Assembly: GCA_035487355.1 (NCBI GenBank)
Contig: DATHMF010000068.1
Location: 22,834-86,833 of the forward strand
Length of the DNA stretch: 64,000 nt
Source of the DNA: Terriglobales bacterium
Lineage (GTDB): Bacteria; Acidobacteriota; Terriglobia; Terriglobales; Acidobacteriaceae
Direction of reading: 5' to 3'
The notes under the pieces were generated by a model. The model had not been told where the DNA came from, searched no databases, and was given only the letters and a program-made list of their open reading frames with translations. Of the stretch, positions 8,089-16,419 are shown in pieces (position 1 is the stretch's first letter; each line of letters opens with the position of its first letter). The translations under genes were made by a program, and so were the position numbers.

Positions 8089-10008
8089 ATGGGAATCCGC
8101 GGAGAGATGGTGCTGCGAAATATGCATAGATATTTTGGGACCGCAATTTGTTCAGTGCTGGGCATTTTTTTTCTCAGCGCGGTTCTGCTCTTCTCGCAAG
8201 ATTCCGCGGGCCAGCAGTCAAAACTGCCCGGCAAGAAAACCCTCTCCTCGGCCCCGGCGGCTGTCGAGGAACGGAAGCCAGAGCCTTCGGAGCCCTCTGC
8301 CTCCTTCCCTCAACTGATAGACATCACTGCTTCGACGGGCATCAATTTCGATCACCTTTCAAGCCCCGAACAGAAGTACATCGTGGAATCCATGAGCGGA
8401 GGTGTCGCCCTCATTGATTATGACCGGGACGGCTGGCCCGATATCTACTTCACCAACGCACAAAGTGTCGACATGGCACTCGCGGGTAAAAAGGCCCGCA
8501 GCGCGCTCTATCACAACAACCACGATGGAACATTCACCGATGTCACCGAGAAAGCAGGAGTCGGTTATCCGTGCTGGGCGATGGGTGCGACCGTCGGTGA
8601 CTATAACAATGATGGCTGGCCGGATTTGCTGGTCACCTGTTTCGGGGGAATCGTTTTATATCGCAACAATGGCGATGGGACCTTCACGGATGTAACCAGG
8701 CAAGCAGGCCTGAGTAGTGATTCCGGATGGGCTACAGGCGCGGCCTTTGGGGATTATGACAATGATGGGTATGTGGACTTATTTATCTCGCATTATGTAG
8801 ATCTCAACCTGAGTAATCTTCCCACCTTCGGCTCCAGCAAAACCTGTAAATATCATGGCATTGATGTGCAATGCGGTCCTCGAGGTCTCAAAGGCTCTCC
8901 CGATAACCTGTATCACAATAACCGGGATGGCACATTCACCGATGTGTCGAAGAAAGCGGGAGTGGATGATTCGGAAAATCGTTTTGGATTGACCGCTGTA
9001 TGGGCAGACTTCAATAACGACGGCCGTTTGGATCTCTTCGTCACCAATGATGGCCAGCCGAACTATCTTTACCGCAACGACGGCAACGGGCACTTTACTG
9101 ACATCGCCCTCCTGGCAGGCACAGCGGTTAGTCAGGATGGAGGTGAGCAGGCCAACATGGGTCTGGCTGTGGGTGATTACCTGCACACTGGCCGTACTTC
9201 TGTTGCGATTACCCACTTCAGTGATGAGTATATGGCTCTATATCGCAACGATGGAGACATGAGTTTTACCGATTCCTCGTACGCATCGGGAATCGCGCCC
9301 GGCACAATTCCCTATGTTGGCTGGGGAGATGGATTCTTTGACTTTGACAACGATGGCTGGCTGGACTTCTTCATGGTCAATGGCCATGTCTATCCTCAAG
9401 TAGACAGCATCGATATTCGCCCGAAATATCGCGAGCCCAAACTCTTGTTCTTGAACCAGCACGATGGCACCTTCAAGAACATTAGTAACTTGGCCGGGCC
9501 TGCAATTCAAGTTCCGCAAGTAAGCCGTGGAGCAGCTTTTGGTGACCTGTTCAACGATGGGCGAATCGAAGTTGCTGTTGAAAACTTGAAAGGGCCGCCA
9601 ATGATTCTGCGCCCCCAGGATGGCCCCGAAAATCATTGGATCAGCTTTGAACTGCAGGGAACGAAGAGCAATCGGTTGGCGCTAAACGCACGGGTAAAGA
9701 TTACGGATGGGAGCCTGGTTCAGATGGGTGAGGTTCTCAGCAGTGGAAGCTATCTTTCTCAAAACGATCTTCGCATTCATTTCGGATTGGCTGCTGCAAC
9801 AAAAGTCGATTCTATCGAGATCTATTGGCCATCCGGAACGGTGGACAACTTGAAGGATCTTTCGGCGGATAAGTTCTACAGTGTACTAGAAGGAAAAGGA
9901 ATCGTTCCCGCGGAGCAGATTCGACCTGTATCAGGGAGTACCTTGCAGAGAGGACAAACTAATGTCACCGGGGTTGAGGTTGCCCCAGTGACAAGCATCC
10001 GCCACTGA
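8089..10008 (+). CDS. Secreted FG-GAP/VCBS protein with ASPIC/UnbV C-terminal domain (CRTAC1 family)
   Basis: A 639-residue protein with an N-terminal hydrophobic export segment (FGTAICSVLGIFFLSAVLLF). Five or more FG-GAP calcium-binding repeats follow, with motifs such as DYDRDGWPDIYF, DYNNDGWPDLLV, DYDNDGYVDLF, DFNNDGRLDLFV and DFDNDGWLDFFM, forming a beta-propeller. The C-terminal 80 residues (LSSGSYLSQNDLRIHFGL, IEIYWPSGTVDNL) match the ASPIC/UnbV domain. Such proteins are common in Acidobacteriota and are extracellular or surface-bound; their biochemical role is not known. It lies 12 bases after the beta-helix gene, so joint expression is likely. ATG at 8122 is an alternative start that keeps the signal peptide. 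No regulator is adjacent. Confidence 0.85.
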   Translation: MGIRGEMVLRNMHRYFGTAICSVLGIFFLSAVLLFSQDSAGQQSKLPGKKTLSSAPAAVEERKPEPSEPSASFPQLIDITASTGINFDHLSSPEQKYIVESMSGGVALIDYDRDGWPDIYFTNAQSVDMALAGKKARSALYHNNHDGTFTDVTEKAGVGYPCWAMGATVGDYNNDGWPDLLVTCFGGIVLYRNNGDGTFTDVTRQAGLSSDSGWATGAAFGDYDNDGYVDLFISHYVDLNLSNLPTFGSSKTCKYHGIDVQCGPRGLKGSPDNLYHNNRDGTFTDVSKKAGVDDSENRFGLTAVWADFNNDGRLDLFVTNDGQPNYLYRNDGNGHFTDIALLAGTAVSQDGGEQANMGLAVGDYLHTGRTSVAITHFSDEYMALYRNDGDMSFTDSSYASGIAPGTIPYVGWGDGFFDFDNDGWLDFFMVNGHVYPQVDSIDIRPKYREPKLLFLNQHDGTFKNISNLAGPAIQVPQVSRGAAFGDLFNDGRIEVAVENLKGPPMILRPQDGPENHWISFELQGTKSNRLALNARVKITDGSLVQMGEVLSSGSYLSQNDLRIHFGLAAATKVDSIEIYWPSGTVDNLKDLSADKFYSVLEGKGIVPAEQIRPVSGSTLQRGQTNVTGVEVAPVTSIRH

Positions 10009-10089
10009 AAACATTTTCAACCTAGGCAGGCCGCTGGATCGGGGCCAACATAAAGCAGTCTTTAGAGCAAACTTGAGAACAAGGCTTGC

Positions 10090-10635
10090 TTATATCTGGG
10101 CAGCTACGTTCTCTTTTTTGTTTCTTCGCAGCTTGCTGGCATCAGGATCGAGCCGTGCCCGCAAAGCCAGCGCCAGTTGATAAATATCCTGCACCTTGGC
10201 TTGCGCTGTCTTGGGTATGTCCGGCGTCTCCAGTGCGAGCTGTGAGGAAAGCAGAATGCCGGTCACCGTATCTTTCACCTCGCCCCGCAGTATGCTTTCA
10301 GCTGCCTGCATGGCCTGGAACTGTTCACGCTGGTGGCGATGCAAAGCCATGCGGACCTCCCGCACAATGCGCTCCATGCCACTGATGGCGAAATTAATGA
10401 ATACGGGAATGGCCGTATCCATGGAATCGAGAAACTCTTGTGCCGTGACCGGTTCGGAATCCAGCATGCCTTCATCCATGACCACAACTGTAATCTTCCC
10501 CTGAAGCTGCTCTTTCTCTTCCCGGACCTGCGGTTGCCGCGTGGTCTTGATCACCTGTACTTGCTCGCTGGCTGCCTTTTGCAGTACAGCAGCGCACTCT
10601 TCGCCGCGATCACACGTTGTCACTAACAAAATCAT
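10090..10635 (-). CDS. Small partner of the NtrC-type regulator: degenerate receiver plus inactive kinase-like helix domain
   Basis: A 181-residue protein starting at ATG 10635 behind a tgagga ribosome site, only 7 bases after the stop of the sigma54 activator gene, so the two form an operon. Residues 1-85 run like a receiver fold (MILLVTTCDR..., KITVVVMDEGML with D54 where a phosphoacceptor could sit). Residues 105-165 resemble the dimerisation/phosphoacceptor helices of histidine kinases: LRGEVKDTVTGILLSSQLAL follows the usual H-E-x-N-x-P-L-T-G pattern but has Gly at the His position (G118) and no N or P. There is no ATPase domain. A role as a signalling adaptor or phosphatase-like partner is inferred; the family is not one I can name. 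An in-frame start further upstream would overlap the activator gene and lacks a ribosome site. Confidence 0.7.
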   Translation of the reverse strand: MILLVTTCDRGEECAAVLQKAASEQVQVIKTTRQPQVREEKEQLQGKITVVVMDEGMLDSEPVTAQEFLDSMDTAIPVFINFAISGMERIVREVRMALHRHQREQFQAMQAAESILRGEVKDTVTGILLSSQLALETPDIPKTAQAKVQDIYQLALALRARLDPDASKLRRNKKENVAAQI

Positions 10636-10642
10636 TGTTTCC

Positions 10643-12061
10643 TCACATTCTGATCCCGAAGTCTTCCAAGTGGTACTCTCTGATCTTACGATACAGTGTA
10701 GTTTTGCCCATCCCAAGTTTCTTGGCGGCTTCAAGCTTGTCGCCCTTGAGTTGGCGCAGGGCGTTAAGAATCGCCTCCCGCTCCAGTTGCGCTATCGGGA
10801 TGATCGTGGTCTGGCGCATGTCTACAGAAGCCTGTTGCCGCATCGAATTCTGCAGCGCAGTGGGCAGATCGCCCGAGTGGATAAGCGGGCCAGAACTCAT
10901 GGCGCTGGCGCGTTCCAGACAATTCTCCAGCTCGCGTACATTGCCCGGCCAATCGTAGGCCAGCATGATCTTTATGGCTTCGTCGCTGATAATTCGTTCC
11001 GCGCCCGTAAGGCGTGAGAGGCGGTCCAGAAAATGCCCGACGAGCAACGGAATATCCTGCTTGCGTTCCCGCAGAGGCGGAATGCGCAGGGAAAGCACAT
11101 TCAAACGGAAATATAAATCTCTGCGGAAGCTTCCCTGCTCAACTGCAGCATCCAAATTACGGTTGGTGGCGGCCAGAATTCGAACATTGATAGGGAGAGG
11201 CCGTGTTGCCCCTACCGGCCGAATCTCTTTTTCCTGCAAAGCGCGCAATAGTTTTACCTGCAAATCCGTGCCTAACTCGCCGATTTCATCCAGAAAAACC
11301 GTTCCGCCGTTGGCCAGAGAAAGCAATCCTTCTTTGGACCGGTTCGCTCCGGTAAAAGCTCCTTTGACGTAGCCAAACAGCTCGCTCTCGATCAAGGTTG
11401 GCACCAGCGACCCGCAATCTACCGGGATGAAGGGCTTATCCTGATTCGGTCCGGAAAAGTGGATGGACCGCGCTACCAGCTCTTTGCCCGTGCCGCTCTC
11501 ACCATGGATCAACACCGGGTACGAGCTGCTGGCCGCCTTGCAGATAAAGCGGTACAACTTCTCCATCTCTGGCGCGCGGCCAATAATATTGCCCAATCCT
11601 TCTTTCGATTTGATCTTCTGACGCAGCAGACGGTTTTCACTTGCCAGCTTCACGTGGCCTGCAACGCGTTCCAGCAGCAGCTTTAATTCATCCAGGTCAA
11701 AAGGCTTGGTCACGTAATCGTAGGCACCGTATCTCATGGCCTGCATCCCCGATTCCAGGGATGAGTTGCTGCTGATCACGATCACCTCGGCCTGCGGCCG
11801 GCGGCGTTTGATCTCGCGCAATGACTCGAAACCGCTGCTGCCCGGGAACTTGAGGTCGAGCATGACCACATCAATTGCGTGGGTTTCCAGCAACTTATAA
11901 GCGGTTTCGGCGTTTTCAGCGATAAACGTCTGATAGCCCAGTGAGACAGCAGCTTCCCGGCATCCCTCACGTACCGCGCGCTCATCGTCAAGGATCAGCA
12001 GATTCAACAGCTCGATCGGTGGATGCTCAAGGCTTGCGGAGATCAATGAATTGGCGGCCAT
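10643..12061 (-). CDS. Sigma54-dependent response regulator (NtrC family)
   Basis: A 472-residue transcription activator. Residues 20-130 are a receiver domain with acidic pocket D26/D27, phosphoacceptor D69 (VVMLDLKF) and K119 (YVTKPFD). Residues 155-390 are the AAA+ domain: Walker A GESGTGKE at 187-194, the sigma54-contacting GAFTGA loop at 234-239, and Walker B GGTVFLDEIGE at about 252-262. The last 45 residues (LERE, GDKLEAAKKLGMGKTTLYRKI) are a Fis-type helix-turn-helix. All key residues are present, so it should be an active, phosphorylation-controlled activator of RpoN promoters. The start ATG follows tagggatattaca. No full sensor kinase is adjacent; the only partner is the small inactive-looking protein downstream. 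Its target promoters were not found in the window. Confidence 0.95.
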   Translation of the reverse strand: MAANSLISASLEHPPIELLNLLILDDERAVREGCREAAVSLGYQTFIAENAETAYKLLETHAIDVVMLDLKFPGSSGFESLREIKRRRPQAEVIVISSNSSLESGMQAMRYGAYDYVTKPFDLDELKLLLERVAGHVKLASENRLLRQKIKSKEGLGNIIGRAPEMEKLYRFICKAASSSYPVLIHGESGTGKELVARSIHFSGPNQDKPFIPVDCGSLVPTLIESELFGYVKGAFTGANRSKEGLLSLANGGTVFLDEIGELGTDLQVKLLRALQEKEIRPVGATRPLPINVRILAATNRNLDAAVEQGSFRRDLYFRLNVLSLRIPPLRERKQDIPLLVGHFLDRLSRLTGAERIISDEAIKIMLAYDWPGNVRELENCLERASAMSSGPLIHSGDLPTALQNSMRQQASVDMRQTTIIPIAQLEREAILNALRQLKGDKLEAAKKLGMGKTTLYRKIREYHLEDFGIRM

Positions 12062-12356
12062 TGTAATATCCCTACTGCATTTGCAGTTCCCTTCCAGTAT
12101 AAAACTGTAAACCTATCCTTATCAGTAGATTACAGAATATCTCTACATCTGTGAGGGGGGCTAGTTTTTCCCGAAAAGGGAAAGTTTAGTACTTATACAA
12201 CGGATTTTAGGCCAATATGCTATTTATTTTCAATATTTTATTGAAATATTCTCATTATGAAACCTTGTGTCATTTCGGGAATATTTGTTTAATATACGGT
12301 TAAAATCACAATATATACGCTAAGCTGTTTATTTTCTTATATTTATAATGCATTTA
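12062..12356. other. AT-rich gap carrying the regulator's upstream region
   Basis: Much more AT-rich than the flanks. It holds a small inverted repeat (tttcaata / tattgaaa at 12228-12246) and no open frame of note. It should contain the minus-strand promoter for the sigma54 regulator; a convincing -35/-10 pair was not identified. Confidence 0.4.
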
Positions 12357-13076
12357 TCAACCATGGATTAGCAAAGGCTGGGTCAAACGGAAGGTCAACC
12401 GGCGTTCTGATGCAATGCCTACATCTTTTTTCCCGGTTGCCAGCGCTACGCCAGAGCCTGCGCCCGCCCCGGCGGCGCTGCCAATTAGTGCCCCTTTCCC
12501 GCCACCTGCTAAAGCACCAATTAAGGCTCCTGCTCCGGTGCCGCCGCCAATCAAAGCCCAGTTTCGCTTCTTATGTGAGGTTCCCTGCACAAAAATGCTG
12601 GAGGTGTGCAAAGGGGTCTGCTTCCCTTGCAGGTTGAGCGAGGTCAGGGTAATGCGCAGGTATCCTGGGTTATGCAGCCTGCCGGAGTGGCGCACAGCAA
12701 CCACTCTACCAGTCACATCTGTGCCGCGCAGGGCTACGGTTTGCCCGTTGATAACCAGTGGTTGCTCTAGAACGGCTTCAAAATGCTCCCCTGGCGAGGC
12801 AGTCGCACTGGAGAGCACACCCTGCATGCGGATCTCAATGGCTATCCCGGCAGGAACGATTAGCTCTGGAGCAGGTGTTGGAGTTGGAGCAGGCTTTGGG
12901 AGTGAATTTGTAGGGTTGCTGTTTGAGTCGTTGTGATGGAAAGGGATTTGAACATTATTGCTTGTAGTAGCCGCCTCCGCGGAGCTGAACAGCCGGGAGC
13001 GACTGATGTTGATAGCCAATAGGGTTAATGCCAGTAAAGCCATCACAACCGGCACGAACTGCAATCTTAACTTCAT
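12357..13076 (-). CDS. Exported or membrane-anchored glycine-zipper protein
   Basis: A 239-residue protein with an N-terminal hydrophobic segment (FVPVVMALLALTLLAI), a Pro/Thr-rich spacer (PKPAPTPTPAPEL) and a beta-rich core in which bulky small-residue tracts follow: GGGTGAGALIGALAGGGKGA and SAAGAGAGSGVALATG, a glycine-zipper pattern able to pack in a membrane or oligomerise. The end (ERRLTFRLTQPLLI) is again beta-like. The same plan (VPAGTKI, TGRV, glycine zipper, RLTF/VEMV end) is seen in the protein at 51642-52532, so the two are paralogs. Function is unknown; outer-membrane or periplasmic location is inferred. A start 21 codons upstream (13139) is possible, but the start at 13076 places the hydrophobic segment at the N-terminus. 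Confidence 0.75.
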   Translation of the reverse strand: MKLRLQFVPVVMALLALTLLAINISRSRLFSSAEAATTSNNVQIPFHHNDSNSNPTNSLPKPAPTPTPAPELIVPAGIAIEIRMQGVLSSATASPGEHFEAVLEQPLVINGQTVALRGTDVTGRVVAVRHSGRLHNPGYLRITLTSLNLQGKQTPLHTSSIFVQGTSHKKRNWALIGGGTGAGALIGALAGGGKGALIGSAAGAGAGSGVALATGKKDVGIASERRLTFRLTQPLLIHG

Positions 13077-13270
13077 CGTAAAGCTATAATCGTGAACCTG
13101 ACAAAGCGGGGACTTTGTAACTGGAAGTGCATTTAGCATGCCAATGTAAATTGTTATTTATCAATATTTTACAAGAAATACGCAGGCCTTGAAGTGTAAT
13201 TTTTGCCGGATGAATTTAGGAGGGATTCTTGCGCAGTGACCCGCAAACTACAAAGCATGAAAAACTATGC

Positions 13271-14314
13271 TTAATTTCTTATATCTGCCAACAGCTTCTC
13301 TATTTCCTGTTTGGTGTCAGCCGTAACCGGCAACAGCGGCAGCCGCGGAGGTCCACCGTAGTATCCATTGAGATCAAGTCCGTATTTGATTCCAGGAATG
13401 CCTAACTGGCCAACGATTCTTTGCGATGCAGCAGCGATGCGTTGTTGTTTCTCTTCAGCCAGCTTCGGGTCGCGGTCTTTCCATGCGGTATAAACTTCGA
13501 AGCATGCGGTAGGCGCAACGGTGGCAAAAGCAATAAGCGCGCCGACCGCACCTTTTTCCAGAGCATTCAGTAACTGGTGCGCAGAGCCGCAGAGCACCTG
13601 GAAGCCGGCATTCCTGGTGCGGGTCTTGAGCTTCGATTTGGCTACGACCGCAGTCGTCGTGGCCGATAAAGATTCCACGAGAACTACATTTTCGGGCGCT
13701 TTTTCCTCTGCCTGCATGCGGGCCGTCACTGCGGTAAATACTTCGGTCACCAGAACTTCGTACTGCACATGGCTCGTGCTTTGCACCAGGCGCTCGATTT
13801 TTTCCAGGCTCCCACCCGATTCCTTGATGCCAATGATGTTCGCGTGCTCTGCCAACTGCGTGATGATTTCCACTGGCATGTCGTATCCGGTAAACACCGG
13901 GGCGTTATAGAGGACCACCGGCAGCGGTGAGCGGTCAGCGACAAAGCGATAGAAAGCCAGAATATTTTCTGGCTTCATCTGTGGTTTGTAGTAATGCGGC
14001 GGACGTATTAGTACCGCGTCGTAGCTGAGAGAAGCGGCATACTCAGCCAATGCGAGCGTGGCAATGGCCGACTCAGCACCCACGCCGGCGAGAAGCACGG
14101 TGTGATTAGCAGCAGCGTTGCGGGCTTCACGCAGGACTTCACGACGCTCCTCGCCAGATAGCATGACCGCCTCGCCAGTCGAGCCCAGCACCGCAATGCC
14201 AGCGATCGGCGTGCGCGAATAGCGGTCCACGTTGTGCTCAATCTTGCGGAAATAAATTTTCCCGTCCTGATAAAAAGGCGTCGTGATAGCGGCGAAGATT
14301 CCGTTCAGTAACAC
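13271..14314 (-). CDS. DapA-family aldolase, closest in features to 4-hydroxy-2-oxoglutarate aldolase
   Basis: A 347-residue class I aldolase of the dihydrodipicolinate synthase family, a TIM barrel that cleaves or forms 2-oxo acids through a Schiff base. Visible marks are GSTGEAVML (usually GTTGE), YNAP with the catalytic Tyr, and the Schiff-base lysine in IIGIKESGG. The C-terminus (GIPGIKYGLDL, GYYGGPPRLPL) is typical of the branch that includes human HOGA1, so 4-hydroxy-2-oxoglutarate or a related sugar acid is a better guess than lysine synthesis. An insert of about 45 residues (TEVFTAVTAR to KTRTRNA) lies between the lysine strand and the VLCGSA strand and makes the protein longer than the usual 290-310. 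The gene stands alone on the minus strand. The start ATG is 14314. Confidence 0.8.
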   Translation of the reverse strand: MLLNGIFAAITTPFYQDGKIYFRKIEHNVDRYSRTPIAGIAVLGSTGEAVMLSGEERREVLREARNAAANHTVLLAGVGAESAIATLALAEYAASLSYDAVLIRPPHYYKPQMKPENILAFYRFVADRSPLPVVLYNAPVFTGYDMPVEIITQLAEHANIIGIKESGGSLEKIERLVQSTSHVQYEVLVTEVFTAVTARMQAEEKAPENVVLVESLSATTTAVVAKSKLKTRTRNAGFQVLCGSAHQLLNALEKGAVGALIAFATVAPTACFEVYTAWKDRDPKLAEEKQQRIAAASQRIVGQLGIPGIKYGLDLNGYYGGPPRLPLLPVTADTKQEIEKLLADIRN

Positions 14315-14339
14315 AGTGTCGTTCCTTGTTTCCAGTTTA

Positions 14340-14425
14340 ATCTAATTTACGATTTACGATTTCAGATTGACGATTTAATAAAACTTTCCTAAATCATAAA
14401 TCGTCAATCGTAAATCGAAAATCAC
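14340..14425. repeat. AT-rich inverted repeat with AAATCGTA core
   Basis: Left arm tttacgatttacgattt...ttgacgattta and right arm taaatcgtcaatcgtaaatc are largely complementary and would form a long hairpin between the dipeptidase stop and the aldolase start. Similar inverted repeats with the same AAATCGTA/TACGATTT core lie at 44730-44817 and 51553-51632. Confidence 0.65.
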
Positions 14426-15589
14426 CTACATCCAAATTTGCCCCAGCGCCCGGGCAAAATTTCCGCCTAGAATTTTCCCAATGTCTGCGTCGGAGTATTT
14501 GCGCCGAATCAGCCCCTCAGTCAAATCAAACATACGCTTAGGATGGTTCAAGCCCTCAATCTCTCCGTGAAAAGTCTGATCATTCTTGTAGCCAGTCAAC
14601 ATCTTCCTTTTAAGCCCGGGCGGAAGCTTGTCATAGCCGTCGAGGTCAATATCGCTGCCTACGCCTACGTGCTCCACGCCTACGAGTCGAGCGACGTGGT
14701 CAAAGTGGTCGAGAACGTTTTCGATTGTCATCGGCTCGCTGGCGCGCACCAGTTGGCGTACGCCGGTGATGCCTATCACGCCTCCGGTGGCCGCCAATTT
14801 CTTGATGGCCTCATCGGTCTTATTGCGGGGGTGAGGATCCAACGCACGGCAATTGGCATGGGTCACCAGCACGGGACGCGTCGAGAGCCGGTAGGTATCG
14901 AGCGACGTGTGCGGTCCGCAGTGCGAGAGATCAATCGCCATGCCAGTCCGGTTCATGCTTGCCACCACGTCAATGCCGAACGGGGTAAGCCCCGTATCCA
15001 CGTCCTGGTATCCGCTGCCAATCGCGTTGCGCACGTTATAGGTGAGCTGCGAGACGCGCTGGCCCAGGGCATAGAATTCCGCGATGTCTTCCGTTTTGCG
15101 GAAATGATCAGCACCCTGAAATCCCAAAATGATGCCGATCTTGTTTTCGCGCTTCAGGTGCGCAAAATCGTCTACGCGTGCTACCCGCAGAAAGTCGTGG
15201 CTGAAGTGGGTGATGAACCCATCCCATGCTGACAGGACTTTCTTTGCGTCTTCATAAGGCTGTAGCTGTCCTGTACCCCAACCAATGTGAAAGACGTTGA
15301 TGGAGGATTCCTTGTAGCGCGCAAGGTCGGCCGCAGTAAACGTCTCCGGATGCGACCACCAGGTCGCCGTAGGCTTATTTTTATCAGGGATGACATCCGG
15401 AAAAGCGCCCAGCTTAAACTGGCTGAGCATATCAATCACCAGGGAGCGATGAACTAGGTCAATACAACGGGTAGAGTAATTTTCTGTGGAATCCGCAAAA
15501 AGCTGGAATTGTGAAAAATTTAAATACGGCGCCGTTATCGAGGCTCCGGCCGCTCCGGCGATTGTCTTGAGAAAGTTCCTGCGTTGCAT
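14426..15589 (-). CDS. Membrane dipeptidase, peptidase family M19, Tat-exported
   Basis: A 387-residue zinc dipeptidase of the renal dipeptidase family, which hydrolyses dipeptides with an L- or D-residue at the C-terminus. The N-terminus has a twin-arginine signal (RRNFLKTIAGAAGASI), so the folded enzyme is exported. Family landmarks are visible in order: the INVFHIGWG region, GFQGADHF, LTYNVRNAIGSGYQDVDTGL, DLSHCGPHTSLDTY with zinc His, VLVTHANCRALDPHPRNKTD, and GVGSDIDLDG. Length agrees with the family. Its ATG follows directly on the stop codon of the upstream gene with no spacer (taaATG), so translation is coupled. It may scavenge peptides or cell-wall dipeptides. Confidence 0.92.
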   Translation of the reverse strand: MQRRNFLKTIAGAAGASITAPYLNFSQFQLFADSTENYSTRCIDLVHRSLVIDMLSQFKLGAFPDVIPDKNKPTATWWSHPETFTAADLARYKESSINVFHIGWGTGQLQPYEDAKKVLSAWDGFITHFSHDFLRVARVDDFAHLKRENKIGIILGFQGADHFRKTEDIAEFYALGQRVSQLTYNVRNAIGSGYQDVDTGLTPFGIDVVASMNRTGMAIDLSHCGPHTSLDTYRLSTRPVLVTHANCRALDPHPRNKTDEAIKKLAATGGVIGITGVRQLVRASEPMTIENVLDHFDHVARLVGVEHVGVGSDIDLDGYDKLPPGLKRKMLTGYKNDQTFHGEIEGLNHPKRMFDLTEGLIRRKYSDADIGKILGGNFARALGQIWM

Positions 15590-16396
15590 TTATATGGCTA
15601 GAGCAAAAGAAAGTTGTTGCACCTGAGATTTCGTGCTGCCGTTCTTGAACTCATCAATCAGGTCTATAGCGACAAACAAATTCGGCACCTTGGAGGTCCG
15701 GACTGAAAGAAAACTCATCCATTTACCGGCAGATTTGATGCGAAAGCTCGACCCAAAGACGCCGGTCGTCTCAATTTGCTGGTAAGGCAACGGGCCTTTG
15801 CTGCCCCAGCGCACGCCTTCCATTGAAAGTTGTAGCTTGCCGAACTCCACAGGAATGCCCTGCTTGATGCGCGAGCGAAAGTCGTTCAGCAAGCGCAGAT
15901 TCACCCGCCCAAGAATCGTCAGCATCAGCTCACGGTGATTTTGAATAAAATTACCGACACTGATGGCCGTCCCATCCTGGGAAACCACCTTCAGATTTTG
16001 TGTTGCCTTAGAGGCATCGGATTTACGGCTGGCGGCGGCCGCAATCAGAATTCCGATCAAACCAAAATGCACGCCCACGCTCTGGGCCGTGGTGGTTTGT
16101 GCATACCGAGTCTCCTGGATTTGATCCCAGCGAATGTCCTTCGCTCCGAACAGACCGGAGCGCGTAATTCCCTCATTGTGAACGGAAATAAGACTGCGTG
16201 AGAGATACAACCACCAGAAAACCGAGAGCGCCGCAGTTGCCGCGAGCGCGATGATCCAGCCCGGCTGCAACAGATTCTGGAAATCAGGTGCCACGCCGGC
16301 GGCAGCGATCAAGCCCACCGCTACCAGCGGCATCCATGCGATTACCTTCCAACCCGTTGAATAGGTATAGGTCTTTTCCGGCGGTGTAATAAACAT
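15590..16396 (-). CDS. Membrane protein with PH-like domains, function unknown
   Basis: A 268-residue protein with two N-terminal membrane segments (VIAWMPLVAVGLIAAAGVA and WIIALAATAALSVFWWLYL) and a third Ala/Gly-rich hydrophobic stretch (GVHFGLIGILIAAAAS) around residue 110. Between and after these are beta-rich pieces beginning LISVHNEGITRSGLFGAKDI-RWDQI and LQLSMEGVRWGSKGPLPYQQI, which look like PH-type domains of bacterial membrane proteins (DUF6585-like). The gene is squeezed between carB (24 bases upstream) and the M19 dipeptidase (no gap), so it belongs to the carA-carB transcription unit. No catalytic motif is seen. Confidence 0.75.
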   Translation of the reverse strand: MFITPPEKTYTYSTGWKVIAWMPLVAVGLIAAAGVAPDFQNLLQPGWIIALAATAALSVFWWLYLSRSLISVHNEGITRSGLFGAKDIRWDQIQETRYAQTTTAQSVGVHFGLIGILIAAAASRKSDASKATQNLKVVSQDGTAISVGNFIQNHRELMLTILGRVNLRLLNDFRSRIKQGIPVEFGKLQLSMEGVRWGSKGPLPYQQIETTGVFGSSFRIKSAGKWMSFLSVRTSKVPNLFVAIDLIDEFKNGSTKSQVQQLSFALAI

Positions 16397-16419
16397 GGTC
16401 TTTGCTCCTAACTCCTAAC

